This document shows positions 10,667-23,200 of a stretch of DNA of 64,000 bases, in pieces. Origin of the DNA: Trissonchulus latispiculum (lineage: Eukaryota; Nematoda; Enoplea; Enoplida; Ironidae); assembly GCA_030248195.1 (NCBI GenBank), contig JASAND010011408.1, positions 23,656-87,655 on the forward strand, given 5' to 3'. The translations under genes and the position numbers were made by a program. Positions within the stretch are counted from its first letter, which is position 1; the number at the start of each line of letters is the position of its first letter. The notes below the pieces were generated by a model, which saw only the letters and a program-made list of their open reading frames with translations, was not told the origin of the DNA and made no database searches.

Positions 10667-13600
10667 AAGAATCCAGCTTAAAATTGGTATGAACAGAAGC
10701 AGTTGTACCCGGGCCCGACTCGGGCAAACAAATCTATGGCCTGTCTGCGTCTGTAATTCCTGTTACTGAACAAAACAAATTACACTGTAGTGTGTTCTTG
10801 AGGACCGGAAGAAAGGTCTGGGGTAAAAGAGCAAAAAGCAAAATGCGTCCAACTGAAAGCCAAAAACGTAAACCTGTTTTCTATTTTCTGCTTGCATCCT
10901 TAAAATATTCTGGAAAACTAATGTATAAACACTAAACAGTTGTGTAATGTTCGGCTGATACCACAACGGAGCGGATAACTAGATTTTTGTACTTGAAGAC
11001 CTTTATGGGGAAGGGGCATGCTTTAACGTGGATCTGGAAATCTCGTTTCTCGAACTTTGGGCTCGGACCCGGGCCTTGACTCAAGCCCGGGCCTATCCTA
11101 GGCCTTCGGCCTTGACTGGGACCACGGCCCAGTCCCGTAAATTTCTAAACGGCACAACTCTTCTAAGGTGATTGTTGACCTGCGCCTAACCGTGACGCAC
11201 TGCAAATCGTGACGTTTACACGATGTTTAGATACAACAACCTATATAATACAAATATCTATTTCCTAGAACTGTGCTAAATAAAACCCGCTACTTCCCTA
11301 CCTATACATTACGGAGGGGTGAAAACCGCAGCCAAAGCACTCGGGTTTATTTATTAACAGTCATTAATATCTATACAGATATATATGAAGATAGTCACCC
11401 ATCGCACCAGATTATATTAATTATATATAGCTATATAATATGCAAATATAACGCAAAGAATTCGCTTCAATATTTGGTGAGCATTTTATGCTTACAAACA
11501 TATTTTGTATAAAAATTGCGAAATAGTGACTACTGATTGCTTCGCGAAAATAAATCGATTTCGGTTTCAACACTACGAAAACCCAAGACAACGCAAAGAT
11601 ATGCACAAAATTGAACGAAATTGAACAAGCTCGCCAGAAACACAAACACAAAAATCCAGTTAAAATCAACTGCCAAAATCATGTCAAGACACGGTCTTAC
11701 ACGCGTCATTTTCACAAATACAAAACAAAATCTAAAGTAGGACCAACAACTGTGCATAATACATAAGAGTGTGACAGCTGGCAGGATCTGTTATCTGCGG
11801 GTACATGGCATGTCTTTTTCGCTAACGGCTGATTCCTCTCCACAAATGCTCATATGTTCACTTCAAATAAATTCGCCCACTATCCTAAGTTCTAAAGCTC
11901 GAAGCAGACACAAACTTAGACGCACGCATGCGTAGCGATTTCGCGCTTTAACACGTAAAGATACGGCAATTGATCGTACAGAAACGGTGCACTGGGTACG
12001 TACAGATTTGTGGGGGAATTGTGCCTGCAGCTGATAATAGAACCTGTCAGCGGTCACACTCTTTCATATTATGTATATACTCGTGATGGTACAAACAGCA
12101 GAGAACGTTTACAATTTTGAAAAAAATACGAATTCGGCGGAACAATAAACCTACGCTGTAGCATTTGCAAGATGATATTTTTACCTAAAAGAAAAGCAAG
12201 GCTTACTCAAGGCATGTGCAGTGATTTGCCAAAGCCAAAAAACTTAACAAATTAACCGACTATGTAGCTAAATGGGCAACAATTTATCCCAATGTACCAT
12301 TATCAATATAAACAGTATATAATTAGTTAAGCAAAACAGAAAACGGAGCAAAATATGACTGCATAGCTTTAAGTCAAGCAGTTCAAGAGACTTCAGAACA
12401 CAAAATAAGCACGTAATGCTAGCATCATACAAAACTTATTTTTAGCAGAATGTAACCAAAACTACATCAACGACAAAGATTGGAATAGGTTTAGAAAAAA
12501 GGACACATATGGCTATAAACAACTTGAGAAGCTACTCATAGGGGTGGGGGTGCTTGTTCCTGGAAAAAATTTAACTTCAGAAATGAAAAACTTTCGTAAT
12601 CTCCGCAACACTTACCCTTTAACTCGAGTTCACTTTATATTCCGGTCTTTTTTAAAAGTTGACTTAAGAACGGCTGATTTTCTCACAAAACAAGGAGTAA
12701 CTCCACTAAAATTCTATTTGTATATAAATCTAATTGTAGAAAACTATTCTTTGACTGATACGCATACAAAGAAGATGCATTAAGTATTACATAATAGACA
12801 AACAATGATGTCACTGCAGAAAGATATTGTAAAAAACGACAAGTCACGCAACAGATTTACCGTCACCGAATTAAATAAAATGACCAAAATGTACACCAAC
12901 AAACTGCAAATAATATCCGTCGTATTATATACCATTCAATCCGACAAAATTATGTACAAAAGTTTACGGATGCTTACAATAACTGATGGCATAAAAATCA
13001 GGAGGAACGCAACAGTGAAGATACGGTAGAAAGAGAAATGGGTAAATTTAGCGGATTTTAATTAAATAGTTAATTTTAACTCAATCCTAGCTGAAGCTTT
13101 ATTTGTAAGGTTCCAAACAATCAAATGCGGTCTATAACCTACATATTGTGTCCAAAACATATCAAAGAACTCGTACTAGACAAAGGTTCAACTCGGCAAT
13201 TAAACACAAGTGCTTTTCTGAGTACGAATACGCATAATTGTGAATAGTAAAACAACAAGGTAATAATAAAAAAACTTGCATAAAAGTAACAGCCACACAC
13301 AACATCGACCTAAAAAATCATAAATTCCCCGGGGCCAACAACCACAAACTGCCACAATAAAAATGTTCACTGATGTAAAGGCACTGTGATATTACATAAA
13401 TACAATACACAAACGATAAACTTTCGTCACTGTTAATAGATGACATTAACAGAAAAACCCAAACTTTAACAAAGAAGGAACATGCTTTACGTCAGCTATG
13501 AAAGTTTTTGCACTTTTAGCGACAATCCAAAGTGGATAAGAACTTAGAATTAATCATTATTTTACTTGTGGATGGAATCAAAAATTTTAGCTTAGCCACC

Positions 13601-13903
13601 GTCCCCAAACTGGTAATATAAAACCATAAAACTGGTAAAAGTTTCCCACCAAAAAATCCCCCCAACAGTTTACGAAAGTTCAGCACCACAAATTACGTAC
13701 GTACACCCACGCAAGTTAAACAAACTGCACGTAGACACTTAAACAAGCGGGTAAATGCGTAAAAAATTAAATGCAATTAACCCCGAAAACACAAAAATGG
13801 TATACAATTAAAACTACTGGAACAGGAACGTTTTCACAGTTGGAGGTTGGGTGTAGTACACTCTGATCGAAGACCCAGACCCAGACCTAGAAAAAATCTC
13901 CAT
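10667..13903. other. AT-rich non-coding DNA, includes probable 3' UTR of the CCDC9-like gene
   Basis: No protein gene is supported. The segment directly below 13904 should contain the 3' untranslated region of the minus-strand CCDC9-like gene. A minus-strand AATAAA at 13098-13103 would give a 3' UTR of roughly 0.8 kb and is the first clean polyadenylation signal I noticed; this is a candidate only. A GC-rich inverted patch (gctcggacccgggcc, cccagtcccg) lies near 11060-11135. Confidence 0.45.
13098..13103 (-). terminator. Candidate polyadenylation signal for the CCDC9-like gene
   Basis: AATAAA on the minus strand, about 800 bp downstream of the stop codon at 13904. It is a hexamer match only; the downstream GU-rich element was not evaluated. 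Confidence 0.3.
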
Positions 13904-14265
13904 TCAGTATCCAGAATCCACAATCTGTGAGATTAAATCCTCCAGACAACCGCGACAGACCAGGTCCAGAGTTAGGGCTTCGGCCTCCGTGGCCAGCCGC
14001 AGTTCAGCCTCCAGGGATCCGGGCAGATCTATTCTGGTACTGGCGGCTTCCGCAAAATCTTCCCCGTCCTCCGAAATCAGGGACTGACTCATGATGGCTG
14101 GCCCGGACATTCCGGTGGTGCCGATGCCGATCGGTAGGGGCTGAGAGCCCACCGTTAGAGGGGTGGTGCCCCCTGCGCCCCCAAAGCGCTCCCCGTTCAG
14201 CACCCCCCTTTCGCTACTACTGCCGCCATAGATCAACTCCAGCTCGTCCTCACTTCTGGTACCAT
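13904..14265 (-). CDS. CCDC9-like last coding exon
   Basis: 362 nt. Acceptor is tatttttcag. It reads DGTRSEDELELIYGGSS, a Gly/Pro-rich linker and a C-terminal acidic/hydrophobic helix region (EAELRLATEAEALTLDLVCR), and ends with TGA at 13904-13906. Confidence 0.8.
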
Positions 14266-17200
14266 CTGAAAAATATACAGAAAAAATAATAAAAACCGCC
14301 AAAATAATACAGGAAAAAAGATAAAAAAGAAAGATTAACTCTTAAAAGAGGAAAACACAAGCTTTTTTGGGGAAGGGGCTCCTTGACCTCCTCAAAAGGT
14401 CGAGGGACAAGAAATTGTTTGGGAGGGGGCTTAAAATACTAAAATAACGCTAAGTATTTTAGCATAGACTGTAAAAGTTGGCATTTATCGCAAATAATGG
14501 GCAACTTTAGTGGTCTCTCTCTAAAAAGTTAGCGACACCGGAAAATGTTTGAAATTTAGCCTTCTGAGCAAATTTTCAAGACAAAATTTGGTATCAAAAG
14601 GGACACCCTCTGTTTGGGGGGGGAGACTTTGGAGGTGGAAACTAATTTGTTGGAGGAAGTAAATTCATTTATGGGAGGCCCCCATTCCTCACTAGAGTAA
14701 GGAAAGTCCGACATTTAATTCGGTCAATTTTTTCTGGCACACAAACCATCCTGGCCCCTCACTTACCTAGGCAAGCTTCAGCCGCCAGTAAATTCTGATC
14801 TAGCGCGGCAATCATTTCTCGCTCTATGGCATCCATACTGTCACTGGCCGTACAGGGAGCCGGCACAACCAAATTATCATCATCATCATCGTCATCATCG
14901 TTTGCAGCTTTGGTCTCACAAACTTGCTCTATTCCCTCATATTTTGAGGACGTTTCAGTTCTCACAGTTTCTGTTTCCTCAAGTAGAGTCTTGGTTGCTG
15001 GGTCTGTCGAATCGTCAAAAGGGGCAGATTTGGTCAAATTTGCAGGTGGTTGAGGGCCCTCATCTTTTAGTGAGGGCAGTTGAGGTTCGCCGACAACCTC
15101 ACCAAGCGTAAAAGAATCGGCTAGGCCGGCAAAGCTGGAAGACAGACTGCCGCTTTCATTGCGTCCATTTTCTGCAACAATAAAACCACCCCATCAAAAA
15201 ACTGAGAAAATGAGGAATGCGGAAAGGCAATTGTTGTAAAAAATCGAAGAAAACACTTTCTCAAGGACCAGAATTAATTCTTCATTCTACCAGATACTTA
15301 CATATCGATTTCTCAAAAACTACTCGACAGATTCTGGAGATTTTTGGCAGAATGCAAACTCGTACTATTGCGGAGGGACGTGTTTCTTGGTTTTGGCTAA
15401 AATGTTCCCAGTTTCGAGAAAATTTAGTGCAGTTTAAAAATTTTGTGTCTCCGTGCATGCTGCGAATTTTCTCAACCATTAAGTGACACTGAGCGAAACT
15501 CAAAAAACGTCCCTCGGCCCATATGATAGCGCATAAAGAAATTTTGTCTGGTTCCGCAGTTTTGAAAAATCGATGTTCAAAAATTTTTGCTCTATTTAGC
15601 CATTATGTCAGAAAATGTTTGCTATTTTTTGCTAATCTTGCTAGTATCGTAAACTCATGTGAATATCCTGATTATAAGCTTTAAAACGATGTATAAAGCT
15701 CTTTCCAATTCTCAAAATTGCGAAAGTTATAGCGTTTTAAAAAATCACCACAAAAACACTGCACAAAAGGATACCACCTCCTTAACTACGCCGTCCAGAA
15801 AAATCGCACACCGTCAACAAAGAGCTACAAAAACTTTATAAATACGATGGCATAGCAGCAGCGACAGACTGACTGAACTAATTTAATATCTTGTCTGTTG
15901 GGGGAAGGTATATAACTAAATCGTCTGCGAAAAGCCTGCTAACGACTGCCAATCCATACAATGACAACAACGGATGAAACGAAATAAAATGAAACTCAAG
16001 AACCACCGAAAACTCCGAAAATTCCCAAATTCCGAAACGGAAACTCCTACCAAGCTCCGGAGTGTAGTCATCCTCCTCATATTCATCCACATCTTCCCAT
16101 TCTCCTTCTTCTTCGTCCTCAGGAGCATCAACATGAGCATCGTCAAGACCCAGATCCAAACTCCCACGTTCCTCCTTGATAATCTAGAAAATATGGAGAG
16201 GGCAACAAAATTGACTAAAGTAACTCTACTCTAACCAGAGATGTCAATTCCATAGAAAACTAATGAACAAACGCCTGCCCTGCAGTCACTAAGGAGAAAG
16301 GCCTTAGACCGAAATAGGAGACAGCCAATGGACTCCGGTTTCGAACTAAGGCCTTGCATGCTTTGAGGATCCGCCTGCCAGCCAGCGTTTGCCTCATTTT
16401 CTCGACAGAGATCTCGTTTCCGTTAGAGATGTAGCTCCTAGAAAAACCGAATTTTCTGGCGTCCTACCTTACCCCTCCTGCACCCCCCCCCTCCTTCTGC
16501 TATGCTATGGGAGGGGGTGTGGGGACCCCCCCCCAAATAAACTATTTACGCACTACATCCGCTTATTTTTGACGATTGCTATTAAAATAGAGCAATTTTT
16601 AGCATGTTTTCAGAAACTCCTTCGCCCCCCCCCAAAATGACTCGCCCCGAGGACCATCCCTCGAGTACGAAAACGTAATATGGGTGATGGTTGGTGAGGT
16701 TGCAAAATCAATAGAAGAACTAATCTTAAAAATGCTTACTACGGGTTTAAAGCTAGGTTCAAAAATCGCGCTCTTACAGAACTGGGTTTACTTTACTGGG
16801 GGGGGGCGGGGAGGCGCCCCCCACTTTTCGGGTTCCTCCCCCACTCGACCTCTTCCCCCCACTCCGCCTCACCCCCACTTTTTTGAGCTTCCCCCCACTC
16901 ACAATAAGGTGACCAGAAATTGCCAATTTTTTAGGATTTTTGGTCAAAAATTTCAAAAATTTTCCGGCTTCACCGGAATTTTTTGGTCGAAAATCGTATA
17001 TTTTGATGCCAAAACGTCATTTTTGAGCAGTTTAAGCTTAGTTATAGCAGTATTTGTAGAAAACAGGCTTTTTATACGGTATTTTTGGCATTTTTAGCCC
17101 ATTTTATCCCCCCCCCCCACTTTTCGACCTCCCCCCACTAGTGGGGGGGGGCTCCCCCCACTTTTTTCGCCTAAAGTAAACCCAGCAGAATATACCTCGC

Positions 17201-20200
17201 TTTTTCCTACGGGGAGTGGGGGCGGGTGGAGGCCCACCACCAGACGTGGGTCGCCCCCCAGAATCGTCCCCCTCCAGGGTTAGGGACTGCCGGCCCCAGA
17301 CTTCAAAAGTCAACAGAAAAATAGGGTTTTGAGAGTGTTTCAGCAAGTTTTTAAACAAATTTCGCCGTCCCCCATAAATCTGTGCCCCCCCCCCCCTCCA
17401 GACCTGGGGGGGGAACCCCCGAGACTTACCCCTCCAGAAATTTTTGCCAAGGAAAAAGACAGTATACGTACATGCTGGCCAGAAAAACAATTCTCAAAAA
17501 CCGCAACAAACCAACAAACCTTGGTAAGCACGGCCGTCGTATTATTCCAGAAACAGGAAACCGTTTCCTGCTGCTGTAGGGACTCCGAATCTGAGAGGGA
17601 TTGATCCGCCCCACCCAGGCCCGAATCACGTCTGCCCCCTTGAACGACGGCGGTTGACGGCACCTCCTCAGGGTCAATCCGGGGGGTCGGAGACCCCCGA
17701 TCGGGGGGTACCGGGGGGCTGTGACGAGCCGAAATTCGCACCGTATCCAGGGGGATGGTTCTGGGAGGGGCACTAAAGCCACCCTTTGCTGGGGCGGAGT
17801 GGTCTGCAGTTAGGGGAGGAAAGGGGGGTGAGGTGGGGACAGGGCTGCGTTGGGACGAGGAACCGTGACTCGAATCCGAAGAACGACGGCGATTATTGCC
17901 GCCACCCCTTGGGGGTCCTCTGGGACCTCGAGGACCCCCTCCCTTACCACCACGATTACCCCCAGCCCCCCGAGATCCCTGATTATTTCGCCAAGACGAT
18001 CTATCGGATTGGTACTGATCACGATTTGATCGGGGAAAGTCAGTGGCCCCAAACTCGCGCTCGGGTGGGGACCGCTGGAGATTATGAATGCCAGTGCTAC
18101 GTCGGGGAGATTCTTCTGGAAAAACAACAACACAACAAATGATAAAACTAAACATTTTCTTCCAAAAATACAACGGCGATACTAAGGCAGACGCACACCT
18201 GAGCGTAACTTTCGCAAAACTTAACCGATTTAGTTCAAATTTGGTATGGATGCATTTGAACACATTTCTGATCGATCTGCAGCAAAATTTTAAAATTTTA
18301 TAAATTTTAAATTTTTAAGTTTTCCAAGGGGGGACCAAGGGGAACCAAAAAATTTTTGTCACCGATTTCGCTGAAAAGTTGCATATAGGGGGGTTATCTT
18401 GATCGCTGAACACGAATCTGAAAACCGTTTTTGGATCCAGCTTTTCGTTAGCTAAATATAAGCTTACACATTAAGCTTACAACTTTAGCTTATTTCTAGC
18501 TAACGAAAAGCTGGATCCAAAAACGGTTTCCAGATTCGTGTTCAGCGACCAAGATAACCCCTATATGCAACTTTTCAGCGAAATCGGAGACAAAAAATTT
18601 TTTGGTTCCCCTTGGTCTCCCCTTGGAAAACTTAAAAATTTAAAATTTTTAAAATTTTGAAATTTTGCTGCAGATCTATCAGAAATGTGTTCAAATGCAT
18701 CCATACCATGAACTAAATCAGCTAAGTTTTGCGAAAGCTACGCTTAGGTGTGCGTCTGCCTTAGTATCGCCAAAACGGCGATACTAAAACAACAGTAATA
18801 GATAGGACAGATAAAATGCTTCCCCTTTTTTCCCAAAATGGGCGTTTGAACAGGAATGCTTGCCTCCTTTTCCCCCTCCCTCAGAGTCTAGTATTTGGAT
18901 TTCATGAATTTTCTGTTAGCTCAAAATAAGCTTACATCCGACTATTAAAACTTTAGCTTATAGGTAACTAATGAAAAGCTTAATCGAAAAACAAAACTCG
19001 GATTCTTCGTGTTCCGCGAGTAGGACTTTTCAGCAAAATCGAAGACAAGTTCCCCTTGGTCCTCCCTTGCGAATTGAAAAAAATCAAATTTCGCAAAATC
19101 TAGAATTTTCCAATATTTGAACTCAGTATGGTTGAAAACATACCAATATCCAATTTTAGCTCATATGGTCAAATTTTAAAAAATTTGAGTGGAGGGGTAG
19201 CTGGAGTGTAGGGGACAAGAACACACACGCCCCCATTTGAAAAGAGAAGGATGGACTCAAAGTGCTGACAGAAACACAAGTCCACTCAGACAGCTAAATT
19301 ACATCGTTACAAGAATAAACGGAGTATACACAGAAGATTGCGTACAACATACCTTCATTTTTCGGAGTTTCATCCCTGAAAATAACAAACCAACATTACA
19401 TTACACAAAATGACAGCTATAAAACTCATTCTACAATAGTCTCTATCATAATTCGATCGAAGTTAAGAAGTATAGTTTTGTAGTACAATAGAGCCTCAAA
19501 ACAATAGTGACAGACACTGTGTTCCGGACTTTTGGAATTTAGGAATTATTATCAACAGAACCTCATACAACAAAGGCAGTCACTTAGTATAACAGAAAAC
19601 TTTGCGCACGTGGGGGATAGACGAAACTACCCAGTGCAAAGTAACAGACTCTTTTCTAGAATCAAGACTAAATGCCTGGCTTACTCTTCTGGGTCAAAAT
19701 TTCTGGGGGAGGGGGCTAGAAAAAGCCCCCCTCCCAACCTCGATGCGGGGGCTGCCGAAAATGGGGGGGGGAATAGTTTTGAAATTTTTAGCTAATTTTT
19801 AAGTTTATTAGCGAAAAAAAATCGCTAAACATAACTATATACTTTTAGGTGTTTTTCAAAATTTTCAATTAGGCAATTTTTCGGCTTGTGGGGACAGGTC
19901 GAAATTTATGGGTTGGTGGGGGGCTAGAATGGGTGGACTTCTGAATGCGGGGGGCAGAAGTAAGTAGCAACAATCGGTTTAATTTCCTTCTGAGCATTCT
20001 AGAATGTTTCTTAGAGTCAACACAGTTGGGAGGGGGAGAGAATTTCACTCAAAATTAGCTAAACACAAACTCTTATTATTCTGTCATTTAGATGTAGCAA
20101 AATAAATCGTGATAACTAAAATCTCAGACAAACTATTAACAGTGTTGTACAAACACTAAAGAGTTTTCACAGCTTAGTTTGGAATCAAATCTAACTTAAT

Positions 20201-23200
20201 AGGTGCCAAAAACTCACCTACTCAGCAACAGCTTAGTTGAAAAAGCAATGCGTTTAGAAGTTAAGCTATGCAAACTTAGGCACAATTGTCGTACTACGGC
20301 TAAACGCGCGATTTGAGCCGACCTCAAATAAGGGGCGGTATCGCTGTCTTTTTTGCGAAAATATCTGGGAAATTCGGCACTTTTTTGAAAATTCTTTGAC
20401 AGAGCTCTACTCAAAGTTCCGCAAAAATTTTTGGCCTTGAGGTGAGTAGAAAATGTCGGTTATCTCAAATGATGTTATGTCACACGTGTTTCAGGTAATT
20501 TTTGAAACAATTTCAAAAAACTTTCGTGCCTGCGACGTGTAGGTATTTCTTTTGCTGGAGGCGGCTACCTCCAAGAGTCTTGGGCCAAGACCCCAGCGTT
20601 TTCAATTTCATTGTTTTTGGTCTTGGCGTTGTGCTGAACTATGATTGCTCTGTTCTTTCTATTTTTACTACTTTTGTTTAAATCTTTCTATCTGCTATTA
20701 ATATTGTAAAATTTTGTACATGTTGCCAAACCATAAGTTTAAACAATTTTCGCCCTGTAGTAGTTAGCTTATAATTTAGGTTTGCGTCTCTACTTTTTAA
20801 AATTTATATTCTTGTCAAAAATACACACATGCTTCGACTTTCGAAAAATAGTTGTAACATGGTTAATACTATACGTTAAATGCAAAAATGCGTTTAACTA
20901 CATGCAATTTATGTAGTTATCTTTGAAAAACAAAAAAATATGAATTTAGCAATTTTTGCAAAATTTCGCAAAACATTCTGGAGGGATGCAAAAAGCTCGC
21001 AAAAAGTTTCGACGAAAAAACACCACAGCCTATAGGATGCACAGTTTAGCTTTTGCTCAATGCCCATATTTTGTGACAGGTATATATGTTTAACGCATTA
21101 CAAAGAACAACGCTTGTCATAAGCAAATGAGCTTTTATCAAGAGCACATAAAAGCATGACATCTAACAGGCTTTGTTATATACTAACTTGAAAAAAGCAA
21201 AAAATTCCCAACCTAACCTAAGTATGTGCAAGATGATGATACACAGGCAATTTTATTTACAGTGGTACTTGAACACTAAGATTACAGCAACCAAAACCAA
21301 GTAAAGCTAGCACATTGAATAACGAAAAAAGGACCGCATCACATAGTAATATAGGGAAAAGAGAGAAAAGAACAAAAAGAAAACGTGAACAATAAATAAC
21401 ACACAGCATAATCATGATGAAAGCAAAGGTGTGATTTCAGTGTGTTGGCTGACAGCCTAGGCTGGCATTTTTTAGTGGGGGGGGCCCACTTTTCGGTTCC
21501 CCCTCCACTTTTCGGCAAGCCCCCACTCACTTTTTTGGGGGCCGCCCAAAAGTGTCAAAAATTAGATTTTTGCGGTCAAATATTCAAACATTTTCTCAAT
21601 TTTTAGCTAATTTATGGACTTATAAGCTCATTTTAAGCTTCAAAACAGCGTTTTTTGCGCTTAAAAATGCTAATTTTTCGCTAAAAGCTTTATAGGTCAC
21701 ACCAGTAAAAATTTTTCTTTTGTTAGCCAAAATTTTTTAAATTTTTGCCGAAACTTCTAAAGTCTGACCAAAAAATGTAGAAAGCGAAATTGTCTTCTTT
21801 ATATCTCAAAAACGCTTCAAGATAGTTACCATAAAGTATATATTTTCTGAACCGGACTGATGAGATTTTTCTTTTCGTGAAAATTTTTTTAAATTTCCCG
21901 TGCGATTTCAAAGGGCGCCGCTTTTATATGTCTAGAAAGATTGGTACATGGTAATGCCGCGATTTTTTCAGGAAAATTTTCCCCTTGCCTGAAACTTCTA
22001 TACACCAAATTTCAACTGTTTTGGTTGAAAATTGCGTGAGTTATTCAATTTTTTCGATTTCCAAAATCCTTTGATCTTCGCCGCTTTTTCGACTTTGAGT
22101 GGCTATTACTCGTGACTCGCTCAGTGGAACAATTTTTCGATTAGATTTTCAGGACCGCCTAGGCATCACCCTTGACCTGATATAAGTGGTATTTCAAAAT
22201 CTGAAAGTCGATTTTTTCGAAAAATACCACTTTTTGACCCAAAATTTCGGTATAGCGATTCTAGCAAAAGTGAGTAAAAATAGCATAATCATAAAGTTCA
22301 ATCTGAGGTGACTCCAACGATATAAAGCTTTCGTGACTACGACTTATATTACGTCCGCAATGATTTTTCAAACAATTTCCCTTATTTCAGGTGGTTTTTG
22401 CCAGTCTTTGATGCTGCCGCCATGATTTGCATGAGCAAGTGTCAACTAGCAAAAACCACCTGAAATAGGGGAAATTGTTTGAAAAATCATTGCGGACCAT
22501 ACGTGTGCTTGGGGGGGGCCCAGACCTGAGCTCACCCCCCGACAGGGGTCCCTCACCCCCCCAAAAATCCGGATTTTTCCGGTAAAAAACCGGAAAAATC
22601 CGGTTTTTTGGCGGCCTTCGGCCGCCCTTCACCCCCCCCCCCAGAACTTTCCCTCCTGCACATGTCTGTTGCGGACGTAATATAAGTCGTAGCCACGAAA
22701 ACTTTATATCGTTGGAGTCACCTCAGACTGAACTTTATGATTATGCTCAGACATGTGCAGGAGGGGAAGGTCTGGGGCGGGGGTGAAGGGCGGCCGAAGG
22801 CCGCCGAAAAACCGGATTTTTCCGGTTTTTTACCGGAAAAATCCGGATTCTGGGGGGGGGTGAGGGACCGCTCTGGGGGGGGGTGGCCGCCGAAAAACCG
22901 GATTTTTCCGGTTTTTTACCGGAAAAATCGGGATTGGGGGGGGGGGGGGGCCCCGCGGGGGGGGGGTGAGCTCATTTCTGGGGGGGGGGGGAGCCCCCCC
23001 CCCCCCCCCCCCGCACCCGCATACTTATGATATTTTTACTTTTTTTCTCTTTAATCTTTATTGCGATATTGTGTGTTTATATGTGGTAGTTTTGTATTTT
23101 ATAAAAAACTAAAATTTTCTATTATAATTTTTTCAAGTATATCTTGGTGGCGGTGGGGGGTGTGTAGTTGGTAAATTAAAATTTTTAATCTGTGCGGGTG

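Noticed and set aside
17340..17519. Extension of CCDC9-like exon 5 further 3' on the minus strand
   Set aside because: The downstream frame includes a C-run region and loses the low-complexity character of the exon; the donor at 17520 (AAG|GTTTGT) gives the phase the next exon requires.
22737..23030. Pro/Gly-rich plus-strand ORF
   Set aside because: It lies over G-runs and nested inverted repeats and its frame depends on uncertain homopolymer lengths.
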